Shown here in pieces: positions 6,562-13,291 of a stretch of DNA of 16,249 bases; within the stretch, counting starts at the first letter, position 1; each line of letters starts with the position of its first letter. Both the position numbers and the translations under genes were made by a program. Below the pieces are notes generated by a model. That model made no database searches. It was given only the letters and a program-made list of their open reading frames with translations, and had not been told where the DNA came from. The stretch lies in contig DJGX01000035.1 of the NCBI GenBank assembly GCA_002432865.1, forward strand, positions 32,632 through 48,880, read 5' to 3'. This stretch comes from Cloacimonetes bacterium UBA5835. Lineage in GTDB: Bacteria > Cloacimonadota > Cloacimonadia > Cloacimonadales > Cloacimonadaceae.

Positions 6562-6588
6562 GCAAAAGATAGCTATTTCCTCTTTTGC
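6562..6588. other. Second hairpin between trpS and the thioesterase gene
   Basis: GCAAAAGA (6562-6569) pairs perfectly with TCTTTTGC (6581-6588) around an 11-base loop. It lies between two convergent genes, next to the longer hairpin, and probably belongs to the same 3'-end region. Confidence 0.5.
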
Positions 6589-6642
6589 AGCTAAACTATA
6601 TCCCCTTTTTATTCTGCGATAAGCAATGTTGTACTATTTGAA

Positions 6643-7053
6643 TCAATCTTGCTTTTCTTCAATATATGGAAGAAAGAGTTCATAAACTTCAACGGGAAGG
6701 CGTTTGGCTTTTCCTTTAGAAGCAAAAACAATGGTTAAATTGGCTTCAAAGCATTTTTCTTCTTGCGCATTAAAAATTTCTTGAATCCATATCCCTTTTA
6801 TTCGGTTAATTTCCACAAAGCGACTTTTAACGGTGACGATTTCATCGTGGTCTATAGCTTTTATATAGTTCATTTCCACTTTATGAACCAAAAGTTGAAC
6901 ACCTTTTTCCTGTAAATCCGATTGAGCCAGATTCATTTTATATAAAGCTTCGCTTCTTGCAGCTTCTAACAATTGCAGATAGTTGGCATTGTTTAAATGA
7001 CCGTAAATATCGCATTCATAGCCATAGATTCGTTTAGTAAAAGTCCAAGTCAT
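6643..7053 (-). CDS. Acyl-CoA thioesterase, 4HBT (YbgC/FcbC-like) hotdog family
   Basis: The signature ECDIYGHLNNANYLQLLEAAR near the N-terminus is the catalytic segment of 4-hydroxybenzoyl-CoA thioesterase-like hotdog proteins: the Asp (residue 15 from the start chosen here), the His of GHLNNANY and the Glu of LLEAAR are all present. Such proteins hydrolyse acyl-CoA or acyl-ACP thioesters as homotetramers; the substrate here cannot be told. The frame can be read from a TTG at 7062, but the AAGGA site abuts that TTG and lies 9 bases before the ATG at 7053, so I chose the ATG (136 aa). No signal peptide. It is convergent with trpS and divergent from yfhO, with a 99-bp shared upstream region. 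Confidence 0.92.
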   Translation of the reverse strand: MTWTFTKRIYGYECDIYGHLNNANYLQLLEAARSEALYKMNLAQSDLQEKGVQLLVHKVEMNYIKAIDHDEIVTVKSRFVEINRIKGIWIQEIFNAQEEKCFEANLTIVFASKGKAKRLPVEVYELFLPYIEEKQD

Positions 7054-7095
7054 ATTATTCAATCCTTTTTATCCAGTATTTTAGCTGAAATTTAC

Positions 7096-7121
7096 TTGAC
7101 CGATATTCCTGTTTATATAAT
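7096..7121 (+). promoter_or_regulatory. Candidate promoter of yfhO
   Basis: TTGAC at 7096-7100, 15 bases, then TATAAT at 7116-7121, a perfect consensus -10. The start codon is 31 bases further on. It lies in the divergent space shared with the thioesterase gene. Confidence 0.55.
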
Positions 7122-7152
7122 TATGGAAAAAAGAATATAATCAGAGGATATT

Positions 7153-9666
7153 ATGGCAGCGAAAAATGTCAACCAGAAAATAAAGCAAAACATAAGAAAA
7201 TCAACTAAACAATCTACTTCAGCTACAAAAACACCGGAGGTAAAGACGCCTTCCGCTTTCAGTAAACATCTACCTTGGGTTTTAGTAGTTATTCTTTTTC
7301 TTTTGTTAAGTTTAGTTTATTTCCCTGTTGCCTACCAAGGAAAAGCACCTCAGGCATCAGATATAACTCAATGGCAAGGTGCGGCCAAAGCCATTATTGA
7401 CTACAACGCAACCCATAAAGACAACGCTCTTTGGACACCCTATATGTTTTCCGGAATGCCAACTTATATGATTTCTTTTCCGAATCGATATCCTTTTCTG
7501 GAAAGCATCACTAAGCTGACCGATAAAATTATCAACTGGCGTATCTTTCTGCTTTTTATTGGAGGTTTAGGCATCTTTTTACTTTTAAGGCAGCTGAAAA
7601 TGGATCCCTGGATTGCCTTTTTTGCTGCTATATCTTTCACTTTTTCCTGTCATTGGGTTGGCCTTTTAGATATTGGACATAATACCAAATTTCGTGCAAT
7701 TATGTATATTCCTTGGGTAGTTTGGGCTCTCTTTCGTTTAAAGGAAAAGCCGAATATGCTCAATTTGGGCTTGCTGGCAACTTTTCTGATTACACAATTA
7801 AGGGAAAATCATCCTCAAATAACTTATTATCTATATCTTTTTATCGGGATGTTTTGGATTTATGCTCTTATAGAAGCCATAAAGGATAAGCAATATAAGA
7901 AGCTTGGGAATTGGACTTTACTGCTGATTATTGCTTTTGTTTTAACCGCTTTGGCAGTGATGAATCCTTATCTATCTACTTGGGAATATAGTCATTACAC
8001 AATGCGAGGGGGGGCTGCAGGTTTGGAAAAAAGTTATGCTCAGGCTTGGAGTTTTCCTCCCTTAGAAATAATCGCACTGCTTATTCCCAATTTCTTTGGG
8101 GGTATTAATGAATATTATTGGGGTGCGATGCCCTTCACCCAAATATATAATTACTTTGGAATAGTGGTGTTAGCTTTGGGTGTTATAGCTCTTTTTGGCA
8201 AACATAAAAAGTTCTCCCTCTTTTTGTGGATTGCTTCTGCTATTTTTATGCTGCTAAGTTTTGGCAGTTTTACGCCTGTGCTTTCGGATTTCTTTTTTAA
8301 GTACTTGCCGATGTTCAATAAATTCCGCGTGCCTTCTATGACATTGATTATGGTTCAATTTATAGCAGTTATCCTTGCTGCTTTAGGTTTGGATACAATT
8401 GCCACCTTGAATAACAACAGTAGGTGGCAGAAGAACTTATTTACAGCTTTTTGGGTTAGCGGAGCTGTCTTTTTCCTGTTTTTAATTTTGGGTAAAAGTA
8501 TTTTCAGCGGTCTGCCTTTTACTAATGCTGAAGAAATTGCCCGTTATCAAACTAAAAATGCTCTTGCCCAATTGGAATCGCTTAAAACTATGCGTCTTAA
8601 TATGCTTTATAAAAGCGGAATTATGAGTTTATTGCTGTTAACCGTATCTTTTGGAATTTGCTATCTTGCCAGTGCCAAAAAGCTAAAAACCGTAGCTTTA
8701 GTAATGTTGATTACCTTAATATCCTTTATTGACCTCTATATATACACTGGCAAACATTTAAAAGACCTCTATCCAGCAGAAGAAAGAGAAGCTCGTTTTG
8801 TAGCTCAGGATTTTGATCAATTTCTACTGGAAGATAAAGACAACTATCGCATTTATCCTTTTAATATGGGACGAGTTAGAACTGCTGGAGAATGGGCTTA
8901 TTATCATCAAACAATTGATGGTTATAGCGCAGCCAAACTAAAACGCTATGATGATATCTGGAAATTAATCCAGGGAGATGCAAAAAATGATGGCGAATTT
9001 CTTCGCTATTTAATAGGTGTGTACGAAAAAGGTGGAATTGAAACACCTACCCCCATTCTGGATATGTTAGCTACCAGGTATATCGTCTTCCCTGATTCTT
9101 TACCCTATGCTTCTCTTTTAACTAAAATCAGGCCTGTTTTTAGCAGTTATACCGGTGCCAATATCTATCAAAATTTAACTGCTTATCCTCGGGCTTGGTT
9201 TGTAGATTCACTAAGTGTTATTCCCGATATTAAAACCCGTCTGGAAAATATGCAGGATTTATCTTTCAATCCGCGTTCTTTAGCTATTGTAGAAACTAAG
9301 ATAGATGGCGTTTCTAAACCAGATAGCTGTTTCGCGAAAGAGACCTTTTTTGATATGCACAATGTGAAATATGATGTAGGAACAGATAAAGATGCCTTTT
9401 TAGTCGTCTCCGAAATTTATTATCCCGCTGGCTGGAAAGCATTTATAGATGGCAAGGAAACCGAGATTTATCCTGTAAATCATATTTTAAGAGGCGTTAA
9501 AATCCCTGCAGGTAAACATACTTTGGAAATGAAATTTATCTCTGAAACCTATCGGTTAAGCTTAATTTTAAGCTTATCTGGAATCTTGTTAACAGTTATT
9601 CTAACGGTTGTAGGTTTTGCTTGGGAAGAGAAAAATAAGAAGCGTAAAATCAATGAGATCGTGTAA
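7153..9666 (+). CDS. YfhO family integral membrane protein
   Basis: A large (837 aa) polytopic inner-membrane protein of the YfhO family (GT-C-like fold). In Firmicutes, YfhO helps glycosylate lipoteichoic acid using an undecaprenyl-linked sugar; in Gram-negatives of this type the acceptor is unknown, so a role in glycosylation of an envelope polymer is an inference. Seen here: a basic N-terminal tail (about 38 residues), a first membrane segment at about 40-60, then the family stretch QASDITQWQGAAKAI and LWTPYMFSGMPTYM, many membrane segments up to about residue 530, an extracytoplasmic domain with YPRAWFVDS, the C-terminal block YYPAGWKAFIDGKE and LRGVKIPAGKHTLEM, and a last membrane segment at about 800-825. 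AGAGGA lies 6 bases before the ATG. It ends in two tandem hairpins, the second a strong terminator. Confidence 0.93.
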   Translation: MAAKNVNQKIKQNIRKSTKQSTSATKTPEVKTPSAFSKHLPWVLVVILFLLLSLVYFPVAYQGKAPQASDITQWQGAAKAIIDYNATHKDNALWTPYMFSGMPTYMISFPNRYPFLESITKLTDKIINWRIFLLFIGGLGIFLLLRQLKMDPWIAFFAAISFTFSCHWVGLLDIGHNTKFRAIMYIPWVVWALFRLKEKPNMLNLGLLATFLITQLRENHPQITYYLYLFIGMFWIYALIEAIKDKQYKKLGNWTLLLIIAFVLTALAVMNPYLSTWEYSHYTMRGGAAGLEKSYAQAWSFPPLEIIALLIPNFFGGINEYYWGAMPFTQIYNYFGIVVLALGVIALFGKHKKFSLFLWIASAIFMLLSFGSFTPVLSDFFFKYLPMFNKFRVPSMTLIMVQFIAVILAALGLDTIATLNNNSRWQKNLFTAFWVSGAVFFLFLILGKSIFSGLPFTNAEEIARYQTKNALAQLESLKTMRLNMLYKSGIMSLLLLTVSFGICYLASAKKLKTVALVMLITLISFIDLYIYTGKHLKDLYPAEEREARFVAQDFDQFLLEDKDNYRIYPFNMGRVRTAGEWAYYHQTIDGYSAAKLKRYDDIWKLIQGDAKNDGEFLRYLIGVYEKGGIETPTPILDMLATRYIVFPDSLPYASLLTKIRPVFSSYTGANIYQNLTAYPRAWFVDSLSVIPDIKTRLENMQDLSFNPRSLAIVETKIDGVSKPDSCFAKETFFDMHNVKYDVGTDKDAFLVVSEIYYPAGWKAFIDGKETEIYPVNHILRGVKIPAGKHTLEMKFISETYRLSLILSLSGILLTVILTVVGFAWEEKNKKRKINEIV

Positions 9667-9667
9667 C

Positions 9668-9766
9668 TGGAGCTCGCTGTAACTCCACTTTTTGGGTAGT
9701 CGGAGCTCGCTGTAGCTCCGCTTTTTTTTCTTGCGGAGGAACGGTGTCCTCCGGCTACATAGTTTT
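9668..9766. repeat. 33-bp tandem hairpin repeat, three units between yfhO and valS
   Basis: Units start at 9668, 9701 and 9734. Each has a 7-nt arm, 6-nt loop, 7-nt arm and 13-nt tail. Stems are TGGAGCT/AACTCCA (one mismatch), CGGAGCT/AGCTCCG and CGGAGGA/TCCTCCG, so the inner stem bases change on both sides while pairing is kept. The third unit matches the left-edge copies at 15-43. Confidence 0.85.
9701..9729 (+). terminator. Intrinsic terminator of yfhO
   Basis: A perfect 7-bp stem (9701-9707 with 9714-9720) with a 6-base loop is followed by C and eight T (9722-9729). It is the second unit of the 33-bp repeat array. The first unit (9668-9687) is a weaker version followed by five T (9689-9693) and may back it up. 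Confidence 0.92.
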
Positions 9767-9770
9767 AGAA

Positions 9771-9783
9771 AGGACTTCGTCCT
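9771..9783 (-). other. Short hairpin at the valS 3' end
   Basis: AGGAC pairs with GTCCT around TTC, four bases beyond the valS stop codon. Read together with the following CTATCTACA it resembles a degraded copy of the 33-bp repeat (GAGGA...TCCTC...CTACA), and the stop codon lies inside that similarity. It may weakly terminate valS; the T-run on the minus strand is only three bases. Confidence 0.45.
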
Positions 9784-9787
9784 CTAT

Positions 9788-12439
9788 CTACAGAAGTTCT
9801 TCCAGAAGATTTTTCAGCAGTTCCAATTTAGTATTCACTTCCGTAAATTTCTCTTTTTCTTTGGCGACAATTTCTTCTTTGGCATTATTCAGGAAATTGG
9901 GATTAGCCAGTTTTGCTTGAATTCCGTTTAGTTCTTTAGCTAACTTTTCGATTTGTTTGCTGAGGCGATTTTTTTCACTTTCAATATCCACCAATCCGCT
10001 TAAAGGCAAGAATATCTCTATATTCCTAACTACAGAAGCAATTGCAGCTTTAGGTTTTTCGATATTTATACCCCCGGATAATGTTTTTACCTTAGCCAGG
10101 CGATTAAAGTAAGCCATATAATTTTCGAAAAGTTCCTGTTGTGATTTTTCAGCAAAGCGAATAACAATATCAATTTCCTGAGCGGGAGCCAAGTTAATTT
10201 GTTTACGCAAGTTCCGAATGGCAGTTATGCTTTCCTGCACGAAGCTCATATTTCTATCAATATCATTATCTATAAGGGATTCATCTGCCTCAGGGAAAGC
10301 GGCAACAATAAGCGCTTCTTCTTCCATCGGGAAGATCTTTTTAATGCCCTGCCAAATTTCTTCTGTAATAAAAGGCATAATTGGATGCAGCAATCGCATT
10401 CCATTTTGCATTACATTCAGTAAGATATACTTAGCTGTTAACTTGCTTTCCTTTTCGGCAGAAGGATTTAAACGATCTTTACTCAGCTCAATATACCAGC
10501 TGCAGAATTCATCCCACATAAATTTGAAGATAGCGTTGGCAGCATCATTAAACCTTAAATTTTCATAGTGTTCGCGCACTTCGTTTATTACTTCCTGCAA
10601 ACGAGAAATTATCCATCTATCGGCAAGTTCCAGTTGTAATTCATTTTCTTGGGGCAATCCCTCAATATTTTCCGCGTTCATCATAATAAATCTATAGGCA
10701 TTCCACATCTTATTGGCAAAGTTGCGTCCTGTTTCCAAAATGCTTTCACTGAAAACAACATCTGCACCTTTCGGAGTGCCAAAAATCATACTGAACCTTA
10801 AAGCATCAGCACCCACGGAATTGATTAAATCAATCGGATCAGGAGAATTACCTAAGGACTTACTCATTTTGCGTCCGATGTCATCTCTCACGGTTCCATG
10901 TAGCAAAACAGTGTCAAAGGGAATTTTATCCCTAAAATGGAGAGTGCTCATAATCATTCTGGCAACCCACAAGTAGATAATTTCCGGAGCCGTAATTAAC
11001 ACATTGGTAGGAAGATAGTATTTAAGATCTGCCGTTTCGTCAGGCCAACCCATTGTAGAAAATGGCCATAACCAACTGGAAAACCAAGTATCCAGCACAT
11101 CGGAATCCTGAGTAAATTTCGTTCCGCCACATTGAGGACACTTTTCCGGCATTGCTTTTGCTACAATCATATTGTTACAACTATCACAATAATATACAGG
11201 AATGCGATGTCCCCACCAAATTTGCCTTGAAATACACCAGTCCCGAATATTATTCATCCAGTGCATATAGACCTTTGTCCAGCGTTCTGGCTGAAACTTT
11301 ACTTCTCCATTTTCCACAACTTCTATAGCCTTTTTAGCTAAGGGAGCCATTTTCACAAACCACTGATCAGAAAGATAGGGTTCAATAACCGTATCACAGC
11401 GATAACAACGACCTACGGAATAGGGATGCGTTTCCGTCTTTTCCAAAAGATTCTGTTCGGATAGCATCTGCAAAACTGTTTCCCGGCAGGCATAGCGGTC
11501 TAAACCTTCAAAGTTCTTTCCTGCATTTGCATTCATAATTCCGGTTTCATCCATTACCAAAATTTGGGGTAAATTGTGCCTGACGCCAATATCAAAATCG
11601 TTGGGATCGTGGGCGGGAGTTACTTTTACACAGCCAGTTCCAAAATCCTTATCAACATATTCATCAGCTATAATAGGTATTTTCCTATCCGTTAAGGGCA
11701 ACAACAGTTCTTTTCCAAGTAAGGATAAATAGCGTTCATCTTTTGGATTTACAGCAACGGCAACATCTCCTAACATTGTTTCCGGACGAGTTGTAGCCAC
11801 TGTTACATAACCATTCCCATCAGCAAAAGGATAATGAATATACCAAAGGTGACCATTTTCATCAGTATGCTCCACTTCGTCATTTGCCAACGCTGTTACA
11901 CAACGCGGACACCAGTTGATAATATATTTCCCTTTATATATTAAACCTTCTTCATATAGAGTTACAAAAACCTCTTTCACAGCCCGCGAAAGCATATCAT
12001 CCATCGTAAAACGTAAACGTTCCCAATCGCAACTTGCGCCCAAAAGTTTTAGCTGATCTATGATTATATTGCCTTTTTCATTTTTCCACTGCCAGATTTT
12101 TTCCACTAATTTATCGCGGCCTATATCCTGACGGCTTATACCCTGTTTAGCAAGATCTTTTTCCACCATATTTTGAGTGGCAATTCCAGCATGATCTACA
12201 CCCGGCAACCAAAGCGTTGGTTCTCCTTTCATCCGATGATAACGAACAACGACATCTTGAAGAGTATTATTTAGCACATGACCAATATGTAATATTCCTG
12301 TCACATTAGGAGGGGGCATAAGAACTGTAAATGGCTTTTTTGTTGAATTTTCCTGAGGCTTAAAATAGCCGTTTTCCTCCCAAAATTCATACCATTTCTT
12401 TTCTAGATCTTTGGGCTCAAATGTTTTACTGATTTCCAT
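9788..12439 (-). CDS. valS: Valyl-tRNA synthetase
   Basis: This class I synthetase charges tRNA-Val and edits mis-charged threonine. At 883 aa it is full length. Seen: N-terminal FEPKDLEKKWYEFWEENGYF, PPPNVTGILHIGHVLNN with HIGH at residues 51-54, the CP1 editing domain with TTRPETMLGD (216-225) and AHDPNDF (276-282), a zinc ribbon with Cys418/Cys421 and Cys434/Cys437, DVLDTWFSSWLWPF, KMSKS at 524-528, the anticodon-binding helical domain (about 600-760), and a C-terminal coiled coil (about 820-883, ESEKNRLSKQIEKLAKEL). The ATG at 12439 has GAGG about 10 bases upstream. The leader of about 70 bases holds two palindromes but no T-box signature. It converges on yfhO and is followed by only a weak hairpin. 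Confidence 0.97.
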   Translation of the reverse strand: MEISKTFEPKDLEKKWYEFWEENGYFKPQENSTKKPFTVLMPPPNVTGILHIGHVLNNTLQDVVVRYHRMKGEPTLWLPGVDHAGIATQNMVEKDLAKQGISRQDIGRDKLVEKIWQWKNEKGNIIIDQLKLLGASCDWERLRFTMDDMLSRAVKEVFVTLYEEGLIYKGKYIINWCPRCVTALANDEVEHTDENGHLWYIHYPFADGNGYVTVATTRPETMLGDVAVAVNPKDERYLSLLGKELLLPLTDRKIPIIADEYVDKDFGTGCVKVTPAHDPNDFDIGVRHNLPQILVMDETGIMNANAGKNFEGLDRYACRETVLQMLSEQNLLEKTETHPYSVGRCYRCDTVIEPYLSDQWFVKMAPLAKKAIEVVENGEVKFQPERWTKVYMHWMNNIRDWCISRQIWWGHRIPVYYCDSCNNMIVAKAMPEKCPQCGGTKFTQDSDVLDTWFSSWLWPFSTMGWPDETADLKYYLPTNVLITAPEIIYLWVARMIMSTLHFRDKIPFDTVLLHGTVRDDIGRKMSKSLGNSPDPIDLINSVGADALRFSMIFGTPKGADVVFSESILETGRNFANKMWNAYRFIMMNAENIEGLPQENELQLELADRWIISRLQEVINEVREHYENLRFNDAANAIFKFMWDEFCSWYIELSKDRLNPSAEKESKLTAKYILLNVMQNGMRLLHPIMPFITEEIWQGIKKIFPMEEEALIVAAFPEADESLIDNDIDRNMSFVQESITAIRNLRKQINLAPAQEIDIVIRFAEKSQQELFENYMAYFNRLAKVKTLSGGINIEKPKAAIASVVRNIEIFLPLSGLVDIESEKNRLSKQIEKLAKELNGIQAKLANPNFLNNAKEEIVAKEKEKFTEVNTKLELLKNLLEELL

Positions 12440-12478
12440 TTTAGTAGTTACCTCGCTTTATTGTCGTTGTCGTTTGCT

Positions 12479-12500
12479 TTGCTTAAGCAATTATTAATTG
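12479..12500. promoter_or_regulatory. Two overlapping palindromes in the valS leader
   Basis: TTGCTTAAGCAA (12479-12490) is a perfect 12-base palindrome, and CAATTA-T-TAATTG (12488-12500) is a perfect one that overlaps it by three bases. They lie between the candidate promoter and the start codon, where a repressor site or a small RNA structure could act. Function is not shown. Confidence 0.4.
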
Positions 12501-12510
12501 TTTTGGACAA

Positions 12511-12536
12511 TTTCTAAAAAGAGGGTTAGGCGTCAA
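12511..12536 (-). promoter_or_regulatory. Candidate promoter of valS
   Basis: On the minus strand TTGAC (12536-12532), 15 bases, then TAGAAA (12516-12511). The -10 is poor, but the spacing equals that upstream of the M18 gene and yfhO. The ATG is 71 bases further on. Confidence 0.42.
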
Positions 12537-12575
12537 GGAAAAGGTTTTACCGTTTACGCAGATTTTTTATCAGAT

Positions 12576-12643
12576 ACAAGGATTGTAGGAATAGCATCTT
12601 AGAAACAAGGATTGTAGGAATAGCATTTTAGAAACAAGGATTT
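12576..12643. repeat. 29-bp tandem repeat, about 2.3 copies
   Basis: The unit begins ACAAGGATTGTAGGAATAGC and recurs at 12576, 12605 and, partly, 12634. The first two units differ at one base. The following TTAAGGATTTTAGGATTAAG and the AATCAAGGATTTTAGG at 13202-13217 share the AAGGATT theme, so it may belong to a wider degenerate family. Confidence 0.8.
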
Positions 12644-12849
12644 AAGGATTTTAGGATTAAGAGGATTATTATATTTATAAATGATTATTATAAAGAGGGT
12701 TATAGGAAGCTACTTGGGGCGGGCTTTAAGTGGTTGGCTGTCGGCTTTAAGTCAAAATCGGCCTTTTCTATAAGATTATTACTGACCTTATTCAAAGATA
12801 GGGGAAAAGAATGAAATTAGATGGAAGATCACAAACAAAACCGATTTTA

Positions 12850-13030
12850 ACTCAAAGGGCGATACAATTATAGCGACGGCGGCATAAGCCCCTCAAAAAA
12901 ATAGAATTACGACAAAAGTTCCGTTAGGAACGATACATATTAACGACGGGTTTTAACCCGGCGCAATAAAGAATGGGTATAAAAGTCCCAGCGGGACGAC
13001 ACATACTAACACTGGATTTTAATCCAGTGT
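12850..13030. repeat. Two-hairpin repeat family, two clear copies and one degenerate copy
   Basis: Copy A: GTTCC/GGAAC hairpin (12918-12931) then CGGGTT/AACCCG hairpin (12947-12960). Copy B, 67 bases on: GTCCC/GGGAC hairpin (12985-12997) then a 10-bp stem (13009-13018 with 13021-13030). The linker CGAYACATAYTAAC is nearly identical. The stems differ on both sides with pairing kept. A weaker third copy (about 12852-12895) shares CGATACAATTATAGCGACGG. Similar paired-hairpin repeats are common between genes in Bacteroidetes-like genomes as I recall them. Confidence 0.75.
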
Positions 13031-13123
13031 AAAAATATAGGGAGGTTAACTTCCTGGTCAACCCACAACAAACAAACTATCAAGCAGTCGTAAGATATAG
13101 TGGGAATTACATAACTCGGCTGT

Positions 13124-13154
13124 CAGGAGAACGACGAGGATTTCGTTCTTCCTG
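13124..13154. other. Strong isolated hairpin
   Basis: CAGGAGAACGA (13124-13134) pairs with TCGTTCTTCCTG (13143-13154) with one bulged base and an 8-base loop. No T-run follows on either strand in the right place, so it is not a normal terminator. It may be a REP-like unit. Confidence 0.6.
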
Positions 13155-13166
13155 AAAAATATCTCT

Positions 13167-13193
13167 CATAGATTACATAGATTACACAGATTT
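13167..13193. repeat. 9-bp tandem repeat, three copies
   Basis: CATAGATTA, CATAGATTA and CACAGATTT follow each other without gaps. Such ATTACACAGATT-type arrays are, from memory, frequent beside small accessory genes in related genomes; none is adjacent here. Confidence 0.7.
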
Positions 13194-13291
13194 GATTATA
13201 GAATCAAGGATTTTAGGATTTTTTTAAAGAGGAAAGAACATAATAGGGCCCTAAAATCTCAATTAACTTAATCAATTTGGGAAGGCAAGAA

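Larger units (their letters stand above)
12440..13291. other. 852-bp gene-free, repeat-rich region between valS and the M28 peptidase gene
   Basis: No frame with a convincing start and binding site is seen on either strand. The region holds the valS leader and promoter (12440-12536), a 29-bp tandem repeat (12576-12643), a doubled GGCTTTAAGT motif (12722-12731 and 12743-12752), a two-hairpin repeat family (about 12850-13030), an isolated strong hairpin (13124-13154) and a 9-bp tandem repeat (13167-13193). It appears to be a sink for short dispersed repeats. Confidence 0.8.

Noticed and set aside
7054..7062. TTG at 7062 as the thioesterase start.
   Set aside because: The AAGGA site touches this TTG, while it is well placed for the ATG at 7053.
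9731..9931. Plus-strand open frame of 66 aa starting like the left-edge frame (RNGVLRLH).
   Set aside because: The similarity comes from the shared 33-bp repeat; the rest is antisense to valS.
12440..12536. T-box riboswitch in the valS leader.
   Set aside because: The leader is only about 70 bases and has no T-box motif, specifier stem or antiterminator; only short palindromes are visible.
12811..12873. 20-codon plus-strand frame (MKLDGRSQTK...) with a purine-rich stretch upstream.
   Set aside because: Too short, ends inside the degenerate two-hairpin repeat, and there is no sign of conservation to support it.
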